42,627 nt of DNA. Source: Bacteroidales bacterium. GTDB taxonomy: Bacteria; Bacteroidota; Bacteroidia; Bacteroidales; UBA932. Positions 17,351-23,832 of this stretch are shown here, piece by piece. The stretch lies in assembly GCA_017627955.1 (NCBI GenBank), contig JAGAFU010000029.1, positions 1-42,627 of the forward strand, read 5' to 3'. Position numbers and translations under genes: made by a program. The notes beneath the pieces were generated by a model. The model saw only the letters and a list, made by a program, of their open reading frames with translations. It searched no databases and was not told the DNA's origin. Positions within the stretch are counted from its first letter, which is position 1. Every line of letters starts with the position of its first letter.

Positions 17351-17358
17351 CAAATATA
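17351..17358 (-). promoter_or_regulatory. -7 element TATATTTG of the GH109-yfcC operon
   Basis: The minus strand reads TATATTTG 25 nt before the ATG at 17325, leaving a short leader of about 20 nt. Confidence 0.5.
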
Positions 17359-17360
17359 GC

Positions 17361-17393
17361 AAAAAAATGAAGGCGTACCTCACGGCACGCCTT
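17361..17393 (-). terminator. Intrinsic terminator of the sigma-factor operon
   Basis: On the minus strand a 7-bp stem (AAGGCGT/ACGCCTT, 17370-17376 with 17387-17393) is followed by CA and seven T residues. It lies 35 nt after the stop of the Spy-like gene and just upstream of the GH109 promoter. Confidence 0.75.
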
Positions 17394-17427
17394 TCTTTCG
17401 ACAGAATACTAGCTTTAGTGTTGACTG

Positions 17428-17904
17428 TCACTTCTTGTCGGTTTTGTTGTCGTTTTTATTAAGTTTGTGAATTTGCTGTCTGCGGAAATTCTCCTCGCCG
17501 ATGTAAAGACGCGCGATCTTGTCGTTCGAGAGAATCTTCCTGTACTCGGTAGTGTACTTGCGCTCAATGCCATCACCGGCCTCCTGGGCATCAAGGTACT
17601 TGTCAAGAAGGTCTTTGATCTCCTTGTCGTCCTTGCCGGACTCGATGCTGGCCTCAAGGGCCCTGTACGCTTCCATGACCAGCTTCCAACAAGCCCTGGT
17701 CTCAGCTTCGGCCCTGTTATAGACGGGCCAGAACTTCTCCGCTTCGGCGGAGGTAAGGTCCATGGCGTCGGTCAGGTAGGCGATTTTCTCCGCCTTGATC
17801 CTGTCCTGCCAGTTGTTTTTCTTGTTCTTTTCCTGACCGGAGGCGCTCAATGTGAACGCCAGGGTCATGGCCATGATTAAAATGAATTTAACGATCTTTT
17901 CCAT
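17428..17904 (-). CDS. Small exported helical protein of the sigma operon (Spy/CpxP-like)
   Basis: The 158-residue product has a Sec signal peptide (about 1-23, ending SASGQ) and a mature part that is mostly charged helix. DAMDLTSAEAEKFWPVYNRAEAET near residue 46 recalls the LTxxQ-type repeats of periplasmic Spy/CpxP-like chaperones and sensors. It is the last gene after an ECF sigma factor and an anti-sigma candidate, 9 bp downstream, a common arrangement in Bacteroidetes. It may sense envelope stress or damp the response; this is inferred from position and composition. Confidence 0.65.
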   Translation of the reverse strand: MEKIVKFILIMAMTLAFTLSASGQEKNKKNNWQDRIKAEKIAYLTDAMDLTSAEAEKFWPVYNRAEAETRACWKLVMEAYRALEASIESGKDDKEIKDLLDKYLDAQEAGDGIERKYTTEYRKILSNDKIARLYIGEENFRRQQIHKLNKNDNKTDKK

Positions 17905-17913
17905 AGCCTTGTG

Positions 17914-18321
17914 TTAATATTGGTCACCGGCATAGGCCAGATGCTCTGTCCTGACTCCGGATTCGATAAGATAATTGATGATATCCTCGTCCGAGAGCTC
18001 CTCCATGTCATATTCGGACTCGTTGTAGAGGATCTCGGGGTTGGTGATGGAAAGCATTTCGGCGTAGGAGTTTTCTCCCGAGAAAGGATCATAATATTGG
18101 CTCTTGACAGAGTCCTTCAGGATCGCGTTGCCGATGACAACGATGGCAACGAAGGAAGCGGCCATGGCAAGGTAAGGCCTGACACGGCTCCAGGTTCCGG
18201 GCCGCATGGCGGCCTCGTCGGGAATTGAGCTCAAACGGGCTTTCAGGTCGTTGAAATAACCTTCAGGCACGCTCTGACGATCTTTCCCGATAATCTCGAA
18301 TATTTCTTTTTCCTTCTGCAT
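17914..18321 (-). CDS. Putative single-pass anti-sigma factor
   Basis: The 135-residue protein has a short cytoplasmic N-terminus (EIFEIIGKDRQSVPEGYFNDLKARL), one membrane helix (about 50-68, YLAMAASFVAIVVIGNAIL) and an acidic outer part. This topology, directly downstream of an ECF sigma gene, fits an anti-sigma factor. No zinc-binding ASD motif (HxxxCxxC) is visible, so it belongs to the non-zinc bacteroidete type if the role is right. Confidence 0.65.
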   Translation of the reverse strand: MQKEKEIFEIIGKDRQSVPEGYFNDLKARLSSIPDEAAMRPGTWSRVRPYLAMAASFVAIVVIGNAILKDSVKSQYYDPFSGENSYAEMLSITNPEILYNESEYDMEELSDEDIINYLIESGVRTEHLAYAGDQY

Positions 18322-18361
18322 TTCCGATTCTTTGACAAAGTATTGATATTAAGGTTTAAAA

Positions 18362-18904
18362 TCATTTTAAATATTTCTCAATCTCCGCCCGGATTTTTTC
18401 CTGGGCGAAATGGTATGACGCTTTGAGCGCTCCGACGGAGGTTCCCAGGATTTCTGAAATGGCCTCGTAAGAGAGATCGTCATACCATCTCATGATGAAG
18501 ACAGTCCTTTGCTTTGCCGGGAGGCGGTTCACGGCCTTCATCAGCGCTCTTTGAGCCTCGTCACCATCAACACCCGTGTCCTCGTCAATCTTGTTGTCAA
18601 GTTTGGAGGTGATGTCCTCAAACCGAAGGGCGGCCCTGATCTTTTGTTTCTGGAGGAAGTTCAGGGACTCATTTGTGGCGACGCGGTAGATCCAGGTGTA
18701 AAGCTGGGACTCGCCTCTGAAAGTCGGAAGAGCGGACCAGACTTTGACGAATATTTCCTGAAGGAGGTCATCCGTGTCCTCGTGGGAACACAGAAAACGC
18801 CGGACATGCCAGTAGAGCCTCTCGCTGTAGGAGTCCACGATCTCCTTGAAAGCCCTTTCCCGGTGTCCCGCCTTGTACAGATCTATGATCTCCCTGTCGG
18901 TCAT
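18362..18904 (-). CDS. ECF-type RNA polymerase sigma factor
   Basis: The start is the ATG at 18904; a TTG one codon earlier is also in frame. The 180-residue protein has sigma region 2 (EIVDSYSERLYWHVRRFL, then DDLLQEIFVKVW and YTWIYRVATNESLNFL, about 20-85) and region 4 (LPAKQRTVFIMRWYDDLS, YEAISEILGTSVGALKASYH, about 125-168). It should direct transcription of an envelope-stress or uptake regulon, held by the anti-sigma candidate encoded 40 bp downstream. Its promoter region is shared, divergently, with the original lepA promoter. Confidence 0.92.
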   Translation of the reverse strand: MTDREIIDLYKAGHRERAFKEIVDSYSERLYWHVRRFLCSHEDTDDLLQEIFVKVWSALPTFRGESQLYTWIYRVATNESLNFLQKQKIRAALRFEDITSKLDNKIDEDTGVDGDEAQRALMKAVNRLPAKQRTVFIMRWYDDLSYEAISEILGTSVGALKASYHFAQEKIRAEIEKYLK

Positions 18905-18926
18905 CAAGTCTCAGCTTGTAATCTTT

Positions 18927-18934
18927 CAAATGTA
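18927..18934 (-). promoter_or_regulatory. -7 element TACATTTG of the ECF sigma operon
   Basis: The minus strand reads TACATTTG 22 nt before the ATG at 18904. It is 12 bp from the divergent -7 element of the original lepA promoter. Confidence 0.45.
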
Positions 18935-18946
18935 CGACAATTTGAT

Positions 18947-18954
18947 TATTTTTG
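18947..18954 (+). promoter_or_regulatory. Original lepA -7 element TATTTTTG, now cut off from lepA
   Basis: TATTTTTG ends 5 nt before the stranded lepA start codon at 18960. The spacing equals that seen before the GH2-like gene and lolD in this window. The promoter now drives only a 23-codon remnant. Confidence 0.5.
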
Positions 18955-18959
18955 CAATT

Positions 18960-19031
18960 ATGAAGCATATACGCAATTTTTGCATAATTGCAAAGGTGGA
19001 AAACAAGATTAAACAAAGAGCATTGAAATAG
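18960..19031 (+). pseudogene. lepA: Stranded 5' end of lepA at the left junction of the element
   Basis: The ATG at 18960 begins [11 protein letters not shown], the usual first residues of LepA in Bacteroidetes, then leaves the LepA frame content at the element boundary and reads KVENKIKQRALK before a stop. The rest of LepA continues at 24368 after the integrated element. This is therefore the original start of lepA, separated from its body by the insertion. It could still be translated as a 23-residue peptide. A terminator follows at 19052-19085. Confidence 0.75.
18966..18992 (+). repeat. Left attachment site (attL) repeat
   Basis: Twenty-three bases starting CATATACGCAATTTTTGC are identical to 24368-24390. 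They are followed by a T/C mismatch at 18989 versus 24391 and then three matching bases. The repeat encodes lepA codons 3-11 (HIRNFCIIA), so integration targets a conserved protein-coding segment. Confidence 0.8.
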
Positions 19032-19051
19032 AGTTAGTTAGGCTTTAATTT

Positions 19052-19085
19052 GGGCGGTCAAATTTCCTTTGATTTGCCCTTTTTT
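19052..19085 (+). terminator. Intrinsic terminator near the left end of the element
   Basis: A GC-starting stem (GGGCGG with TTGCCC, then TCAAA with TTTGA, one bulged T) closes a 5-nt loop and is followed by six T residues. It would stop transcripts from the stranded lepA promoter before the integrase gene. Confidence 0.6.
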
Positions 19086-19113
19086 GTTACTTATTTGTTA
19101 CCCGTTTGTTACT
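19083..19113 (+). promoter_or_regulatory. Three 11-bp-spaced TTTGTTAC repeats (candidate integrase arm sites)
   Basis: TTTGTTAC occurs at 19083, 19094 and 19105, exactly 11 bp apart, so all three lie on one face of the helix. The middle copy extends to TTTGTTACCCG, which recurs inverted at 19143-19153 and directly at 24307-24317 at the other end of the element. The pattern fits arm-type binding sites of a tyrosine integrase. Confidence 0.55.
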
Positions 19114-19131
19114 CAAATCCAAAAATAGTGT

Positions 19132-19153
19132 TATATTTGTGACGGGTAACAAA
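19132..19153 (+). promoter_or_regulatory. Integrase promoter -7 element with an overlapping inverted arm-like site
   Basis: TATATTTG at 19132-19139 matches TAnnTTTG. A possible -33 TTTG lies at 19105-19108, inside the third arm-like repeat. CGGGTAACAAA at 19143-19153 is the inverted form of the arm motif and lies between the -7 element and the integrase ATG at 19165. Binding of integrase here would repress its own gene. Confidence 0.5.
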
Positions 19154-19164
19154 CGAGCAAAATA

Positions 19165-20418
19165 ATGACAAAACGAAAGACTGTAAAGGCCAAAGAGCCG
19201 GTTAAAATCCGTTTCAAGTCTGTAAGCGGCGGCAATAAATCTATCTATCTCGACATATACCAGGGGGGCGTAAGGTTTTACAAGTTCCTCAAAATGTATC
19301 TTATCCCGGAGACCACGGAGGCGGCAAAGATGCAGAACGCCAACACACTAATAGCCGCCAACGCCATAAAATCCCAAATGATTATTGATCTCGCCAATAG
19401 CGAGGCGGGAATAAGGATAAACCCCGCCGGGGCAAGGCTGTTGCTTATGGATTGGCTCGACTTATACCAGGCAGACCGTGACAAGAAAGGCCGGAGGGTG
19501 GGCAACATTGTTCCCAACCTCAAGAAGATCCTCATTGCTTACAGGGGTGACAAGATTACTTTGCGCCAGGTAGACAAGCGGTATTGTCTTGGATTAATTG
19601 ACTATATGAGGAACGGCTATTTAACTCAATACGGCGGATTGTTAAGCACCTCAACGGCACACGCCTATTGCTCAATGTTCAGCACGGTATTAAAGGCGGC
19701 GGTAACGGCGGGCCTCTTGCCAACAAATCCCTTCGACAGGATCGCCACAGGCGACCGGATCGGGGCGGCAGATAGCAAGCGGGAATATCTGACCGCTACA
19801 GAACTGCAAACCCTAATAGCTACACCTTTCCCGGATAAGGGGATAATAAGGAAAGTTAACGGGCGTTTGTATGGTGGCCGGGATATAAGGGCGGCTTTCC
19901 TGTTCTCTTGCTTTACGGGGTTGAGGCTTTCCGATGTTAAGGCGTTGAGGTGGGGCAATATCGTTGAGGAAGGCGGGAAGTGGCGAATTGATGGCCTTAT
20001 TATCAAAAAAACCCGGAGGCCGTTGTATTTGCCTCTTGGAGGCGAGGCGTTAAAGCATTTGCCGGAGAGGAAGGAAGCCGGAGCGGAAGTGTTAGTGTTT
20101 AACTTGCCCGAAACGGACGGTTTCACAGACAAGAAGATAAAGGAATGGGCGGCGGCAGCTGGCCTCAAAAAGAAAGTGACATTCCATGTTGCACGCCACA
20201 CCTTCGCCACGTTGGAATTAACTGCCGGGGCTGACCTGTATACAGTTTCAACCCTTATGGGCCATACCAACGTATTAACAACCCAGATATACGCCAAGAT
20301 TATAGACCGAAAAAAGGTTGAGGCGGTCAATCTGGTAGACGGGTTATTCAACCCTCAGACGAAAACCCAGAAGAAGGGCCGGAAGATCCAGGCAACAACC
20401 GGCAACAAAGAGAGATGA
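19165..20418 (+). CDS. int: Tyrosine recombinase/integrase
   Basis: The 417-residue protein has an arm-binding-like N-terminus (about 10-80), a SAM-like core-binding domain (about 90-195) and a catalytic domain (about 205-395). The catalytic set is Arg254 (TGLRLSD), a Lys near 281, His341 and Arg344 (HVARHTFA), His367 (LMGHTN) and Tyr376 (TQIYAKI). It resembles Bacteroides phage/conjugative-transposon integrases. It should catalyse insertion into, and with a helper protein excision from, the lepA 5' end. It is the first gene inside the left end, with candidate arm sites immediately upstream. All active-site residues are present, so it may be functional. Confidence 0.93.
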   Translation: MTKRKTVKAKEPVKIRFKSVSGGNKSIYLDIYQGGVRFYKFLKMYLIPETTEAAKMQNANTLIAANAIKSQMIIDLANSEAGIRINPAGARLLLMDWLDLYQADRDKKGRRVGNIVPNLKKILIAYRGDKITLRQVDKRYCLGLIDYMRNGYLTQYGGLLSTSTAHAYCSMFSTVLKAAVTAGLLPTNPFDRIATGDRIGAADSKREYLTATELQTLIATPFPDKGIIRKVNGRLYGGRDIRAAFLFSCFTGLRLSDVKALRWGNIVEEGGKWRIDGLIIKKTRRPLYLPLGGEALKHLPERKEAGAEVLVFNLPETDGFTDKKIKEWAAAAGLKKKVTFHVARHTFATLELTAGADLYTVSTLMGHTNVLTTQIYAKIIDRKKVEAVNLVDGLFNPQTKTQKKGRKIQATTGNKER

Positions 20419-20492
20419 ATAAGACCGTATCAAGACTTTAGGTAATTATATATAATTAATTGATATTCAATAATATAATAATAATTTGAATT

Positions 20493-20741
20493 ATGGACAC
20501 TACAACCGATTTCAAGGTAAGCACTACAACGGGCTACCTGTTGAACGCACTACGCCACGTTGAGGCGGCAGAGGAATTCCTCTACAAATACAACTCTGAA
20601 CTGTTTGGCGAGGATACCGCCGCCAAGTTATCCGAGGAATACGCCGCCGTATTCGATCCCGCCCGGGGTTACGTCGAAAAAATGTTGGTCGAAGGCCTCA
20701 GGGCGTGGGCGAACACCATCGACCCCAACACGCCACTATAA
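20493..20741 (+). CDS. Small acidic protein of the integrative element, unknown function
   Basis: I do not recognise this 82-residue protein. It is helical and acidic, with ALRHVEAAEEFLYKYNSELF and FDPARGYVEKMLVEGLRAWA as the main helices. No membrane segment or signal is seen. An AT-rich stretch with no clear Shine-Dalgarno precedes the ATG. It sits between the integrase gene and the first copy of the element's long repeat, on the same strand. The small size and position would fit an accessory or regulatory protein, but nothing in the sequence proves it. Confidence 0.5.
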   Translation: MDTTTDFKVSTTTGYLLNALRHVEAAEEFLYKYNSELFGEDTAAKLSEEYAAVFDPARGYVEKMLVEGLRAWANTIDPNTPL

Positions 20742-20753
20742 ACCCACTCCCAA

Positions 20754-20916
20754 CCTCAACGGCGGAGCGGTATCTTGTTATGCAAGGTAGTGCTCTCGGC
20801 GTTGGTTTATGGGCGATCTTGGGAAAGGCCTCAGGGCGGCTTCATTTACCTCAACGGGAGGTGTTGCCCAGACCGGGCGAGAAAGCGCCGGAAATGGCCG
20901 GGAAAGGGCGAAAAAT
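20754..20916 (+). repeat. Element repeat, copy 1 (long form)
   Basis: About 163 bp are nearly identical to copy 3 (23981-24147), and the last 93 bp match copy 2 inside the 266-residue gene. It includes a TATCTTG-TTATG-CAAGGTA hairpin and the block starting AAAGGCCTCAGGGCGGCTTC. Compared with copy 3, one base is missing near 20808 (GGTTTATGGG versus GGTATTATGGG), which shifts the frame of the short reading frame shared by both copies. Here the copy is probably not coding. Confidence 0.75.
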
Positions 20917-20964
20917 GGATTGGCACGCCCAGAAGTTCGACACGTTTAACACAAAGCGGGTATT

Positions 20965-21765
20965 ATGTATATTGACATTGCCAAACTTAACCAATTGGAG
21001 CTGGATTTACAGGCGGTTATAGCTCTGGTGTCCGATGCTCCGGACTATAACGGAAAGATGTACAATGAGGTCTTAGGGCTTAACTTGCCCAGGGCCACAA
21101 AGACGTTATCGGAACTGTTCAACGTGGTTTGGAATGATTGCAACGATAAACAGAAGTCGGGTTTGCCTTTGCTCCAGATCGTGAGTGATATATACGGGCG
21201 ATTGAGGGAGATAGACCAAGCCGCCAGGACAATACCCGGCTTTGCCAACGATGTATTACGCCAGGACATTCGTTTTGAAGATGAATTCTATATGTGGTTT
21301 GAAGGGTTGAGGAATTATTTCCCGGAGGAAGCATGGACACCGGACACCAACACCGCCAACCTTGGAAAAGGCCTCAGGGCGGCTTCATTTACCTCAACGG
21401 AAGGTGTTGCCCAGACCGGGCGAGAAAGTGCCGGAGAGGGCAGGGAAACGGCAAACACGGGGGCGGTTAAGCTGCCTCGGGATCTTGATACGCCAGAGGC
21501 ACGGGGGCGGTTTGCTAAAGCTGTTGAGGCGGGCTATATGGAAGCCACCTCAACGGGATACAAGTGGTTAAGATTGCCAAAGGCGGCGGCCGCTTATTTT
21601 TTTGAAAAGATATATTGCCATGCCATTACTGACAAGCACCCAGATTGGGGGCTTTTGGGTCAATTATTTGGTCTTTTGAGGCTTGACCGGGCGGCCTCAC
21701 AAAATCTTGAGACCAAGAATGAGCGGCCGTGGAAACGGAAAATAGATGAACTTTTTGAGGATTGA
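20965..21765 (+). CDS. Unrecognised 266-residue protein containing repeat-encoded segment
   Basis: I do not recognise this protein. The N-terminal part (about 1-130) is helical (DIAKLNQLELDLQAVIALVS, RATKTLSELFNVVW, LRQDIRFEDEFYMWFEGL). Residues about 134-166, GKGLRAASFTSTEGVAQTGR and onward, are encoded by copy 2 of the element's repeat and look like a flexible Gly/Ser/Thr-rich linker. The C-terminal part (about 175-266) is again helical, with GYKWLRLPKAAAAYFFEKIY and LLGQLFGLLRLDRAAS. It has no signal or membrane segment. Similar C-terminal layouts occur in uncharacterised Bacteroidales mobile-element proteins. A strong terminator follows 4 bp after the stop codon. Confidence 0.6.
   Translation: MYIDIAKLNQLELDLQAVIALVSDAPDYNGKMYNEVLGLNLPRATKTLSELFNVVWNDCNDKQKSGLPLLQIVSDIYGRLREIDQAARTIPGFANDVLRQDIRFEDEFYMWFEGLRNYFPEEAWTPDTNTANLGKGLRAASFTSTEGVAQTGRESAGEGRETANTGAVKLPRDLDTPEARGRFAKAVEAGYMEATSTGYKWLRLPKAAAAYFFEKIYCHAITDKHPDWGLLGQLFGLLRLDRAASQNLETKNERPWKRKIDELFED
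21364..21462 (+). repeat. Element repeat, copy 2 (short form, inside a gene)
   Basis: About 99 bp match the right part of copies 1 and 3. Here the repeat is in frame inside the 266-residue gene and encodes a Gly/Ser/Thr-rich segment. The same translation frame is open in copy 3. Confidence 0.75.
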
Positions 21766-21769
21766 ATGA

Positions 21770-21794
21770 AAGCACCTTGAACGGGTGCTTTTTT
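21770..21794 (+). terminator. Intrinsic terminator after the 266-residue gene
   Basis: A perfect 7-bp stem, AAGCACC at 21770-21776 and GGTGCTT at 21784-21790, is followed by a run of T residues. It ends the integrase-side transcription unit of the element. Confidence 0.85.
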
Positions 21795-21807
21795 CTTTGC
21801 ACTATTT

Positions 21808-21827
21808 AGCCCACTATAGCCCACTAT
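21808..21827 (+). repeat. Tandem 10-bp repeat AGCCCACTAT x2
   Basis: AGCCCACTAT occurs twice without a gap, and CACTAT occurs once more just upstream at 21800. The repeat lies in the 179-bp gap between the terminator and the HTH gene, which also has a GC-rich stretch (21857-21960) with several CCGG repeats. It could be a binding site for the adjacent HTH protein; I see no clear -7 element here. Confidence 0.35.
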
Positions 21828-21973
21828 TTTTCTTTTGAATCCTTTCTCATTTTTGCAGCCGGAAACCACCGGAGGCCGGAGGGTGCAAGCCCGGCCAATG
21901 GTAACCACCGGGGCAAAGATGACCGCCACTTGCACGGCGAGCCGGAAGGCCTCAACTTAAACAATCAATTTCA

Positions 21974-22282
21974 ATGACGGATTTAGAAAAGATAGCGGAG
22001 CAATTAAACCGGGTTGAGCGTAACACCTTATTAGCGGCCAAGAATGTCTTAACCTTCGATGACGTGGCCTTACTAACGGGATTGAGTAAGAGCCACCTTT
22101 ACAAGCTCACAAGCACAAGACAGATTCCCTTCTACAAACCAAACGGAAAGAACGTGTTTTTCGATCGTTCCGAAGTTGAGGATTGGCTACGGCAGAACAG
22201 GGCCACCACCGAGCAAGAGGCCCAGAGTATGGCTGTCGCCCGTGAGGTAAAGGAGGCTCAGGCGTGGTCGCCCATAAGGTAA
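21974..22282 (+). CDS. Helix-turn-helix excisionase-like DNA-binding protein
   Basis: The 102-residue protein contains an HTH_17/MerR-like fold: LTFDDVALLTGLSKSHLYKL, then TSTRQIPFYKPNGKNVFFDR and SEVEDWLRQN (about 28-76). This is the usual layout of excisionase-type helper proteins in Bacteroidetes integrative elements. It probably acts as the recombination directionality factor or as a regulator of the rep gene. It overlaps the next gene region closely: the following ATG at 22294 starts 11 bp after its stop, behind a strong AAAGGAGG. Confidence 0.75.
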   Translation: MTDLEKIAEQLNRVERNTLLAAKNVLTFDDVALLTGLSKSHLYKLTSTRQIPFYKPNGKNVFFDRSEVEDWLRQNRATTEQEAQSMAVAREVKEAQAWSPIR

Positions 22283-22293
22283 AGGAGGACGGT

Positions 22294-22788
22294 ATGTATC
22301 TAACGGATTACTACAGATTCGAACACAAGCCAGGAAGTGCAAAGACACGTCTTGACTGTGTGGCCTCAACGAAAGAGTATGAGGAATTCGAAAGAAGGCG
22401 TTGCCGGAAAGTTACCAAGACAACAAAGCCGGGCGACCTGATTATATACTGCAACGATGCTTATAAGATCGACAATTTCAATGCCGATGCAAGGAGGAGG
22501 ACGGACAAAAGCCTCACGATCGGAAGCGAGAATATCAGTGGTATATATACCTTCCGTCCGGATTCCTCAACGGGTTTTGGCGATTTCCAAGGCACCCAAG
22601 ACGCTCTTTTGTTCAAGTTCGAGAATTTCCGTGCTATCGGGACTTCCGAGGCTACGGGGGTTGTTATTGATGTGTTTGTGGCGAGAGGGTTGAGGTATTC
22701 ACAGAATATGCTCTACAACCTTATGGAGAGCGGCGAGCTTGACGATGAAATAAACATCCTACGGGAGAAAGCCAGGGCAGAAAAATAA
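22294..22788 (+). CDS. Unrecognised 164-residue protein upstream of rep
   Basis: The start is set by AAAGGAGG at 22281-22288, five bases before the ATG at 22294; the longer open frame from 22264 lacks such a site. This strong Shine-Dalgarno is unlike the host genes in the window. I do not recognise the protein. It is a mixed alpha/beta soluble protein of 164 residues, with GDLIIYCNDAYKIDNFNADA, LTIGSENISGIYTF and ALLFKFENFRAIGTSEATGV. Its position between an HTH gene and the rolling-circle Rep is like that of small single-strand-binding or accessory replication proteins in filamentous phages, but no such motif is proven. Confidence 0.6.
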   Translation: MYLTDYYRFEHKPGSAKTRLDCVASTKEYEEFERRRCRKVTKTTKPGDLIIYCNDAYKIDNFNADARRRTDKSLTIGSENISGIYTFRPDSSTGFGDFQGTQDALLFKFENFRAIGTSEATGVVIDVFVARGLRYSQNMLYNLMESGELDDEINILREKARAEK

Positions 22789-22852
22789 CCGGTTGTAAAT
22801 AAGTACCCCTACCGATTTGCATAACGCTAGATGCCTATAGTAAGTTGCTCCC

Positions 22853-22871
22853 GGTTACCGTTTCCGTAACC
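22853..22871 (+). promoter_or_regulatory. Hairpin just upstream of rep
   Basis: GGTTAC at 22853-22858 and GTAACC at 22866-22871 form a 6-bp stem with a 7-nt loop, 19 bp before the rep ATG. It lies in the 102-bp gap that follows the previous gene and could be part of an origin, an operator or a translational control site. Confidence 0.35.
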
Positions 22872-22890
22872 ATATAGCAAAGCAGGATGT

Positions 22891-23832
22891 ATGTACGATA
22901 CTGTCTATATGAAGTTATGTAGTTATGAGATACCGGAAGTTTCCCTATTGGAGGAAATTCCCGGTTATCTTGATAGCGTTACGGGCGAACACATTTTCAA
23001 TGGTTCCCCGGTCTTAACGGGTTGCCTCGGTAGTCTAGGTGTATCTATTGAGCCGGGGGCGTTGAGGATTAACAGAGGGAGTCTGTGCAAGTGGTTTCTT
23101 GGCGACAACGTTGGGAAGATGAGCCGGGGCGACACGGAAAGGGCGATAGAACGGCTTTCCGATTCCTTACACTTGCCTATGTATCGGGCGATAATAACGA
23201 GGTTTGACGTTGCACAAAACCTCATTATGAAATACCCGGCGGCGGTCTATGCAAACCACCTCGGAACGTTGAAGTACGCCACCAGGCTAATAGAGCCTGA
23301 TTGCCTGTATTACAAACAGAGGGCGGGGCGGCTTGCCTTCTACGACAAAACAAAAGAGGTTATGAGCCATAGAAGCGGCGAGATCCCGGAGATATGCAAA
23401 AGCCATAATATCCTACGGTATGAGCGGCGATTTGAACACCGCTTGACACATTACCTCAACGAGCCGGATATAACGGCCTCAACGTTATACGATGAGCGGT
23501 TTTATATCAAAGTGGTAGACTTCTGGCACAATGCATATAAGGACATAGAGAAAATTAACAACATATCAATTAACACGGAGGCGATGAGAAGCAAAAGACA
23601 GTTTGATATAGCGGCACGTCTGGCCTTGGTTGAGAAGTTTGGAGGCGAGGCGGCTTTTCTGGAAATTCTCAAAGAGAAACAGAGGCAAGGCGAGGTTACC
23701 AAGAAGCAGGCGTTCGATATACGACAGGCAATTAAAGAGGCTTGCACGTCTGGCGAGAGTTTAACCGTTAAGAGCGATGCGATAGAAGAATTAGACAAGA
23801 AGATAAAGGAGGCGGCGGCTTACTACAGATGA
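22891..23832 (+). CDS. Phage/plasmid replication protein, gene II/X family (rolling-circle Rep)
   Basis: The 313-residue protein begins MYDTVYMKL and contains AIITRFDVAQNLIMKYPAAV and YYKQRAGRLAFYDKTKEV, with ILRYERRFEHRLTHYL later, the pattern of the II/X replication proteins of filamentous phages and related bacteroidete elements. Such proteins nick one strand at the double-strand origin and start rolling-circle replication. A helical tail (about 240-313) follows. The gene suggests that the excised element can replicate as a circle. No obvious Shine-Dalgarno precedes the ATG. The nearby non-coding gaps hold hairpins suited to an origin. The catalytic tyrosine cannot be fixed from the sequence alone. 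Confidence 0.78.
   Translation: MYDTVYMKLCSYEIPEVSLLEEIPGYLDSVTGEHIFNGSPVLTGCLGSLGVSIEPGALRINRGSLCKWFLGDNVGKMSRGDTERAIERLSDSLHLPMYRAIITRFDVAQNLIMKYPAAVYANHLGTLKYATRLIEPDCLYYKQRAGRLAFYDKTKEVMSHRSGEIPEICKSHNILRYERRFEHRLTHYLNEPDITASTLYDERFYIKVVDFWHNAYKDIEKINNISINTEAMRSKRQFDIAARLALVEKFGGEAAFLEILKEKQRQGEVTKKQAFDIRQAIKEACTSGESLTVKSDAIEELDKKIKEAAAYYR

Noticed and set aside
20705-21022. 105-residue frame across repeat copy 1
   Set aside because: It reads the repeat in a different frame from copies 2 and 3 and overlaps the next gene's start, so it is probably not a gene.
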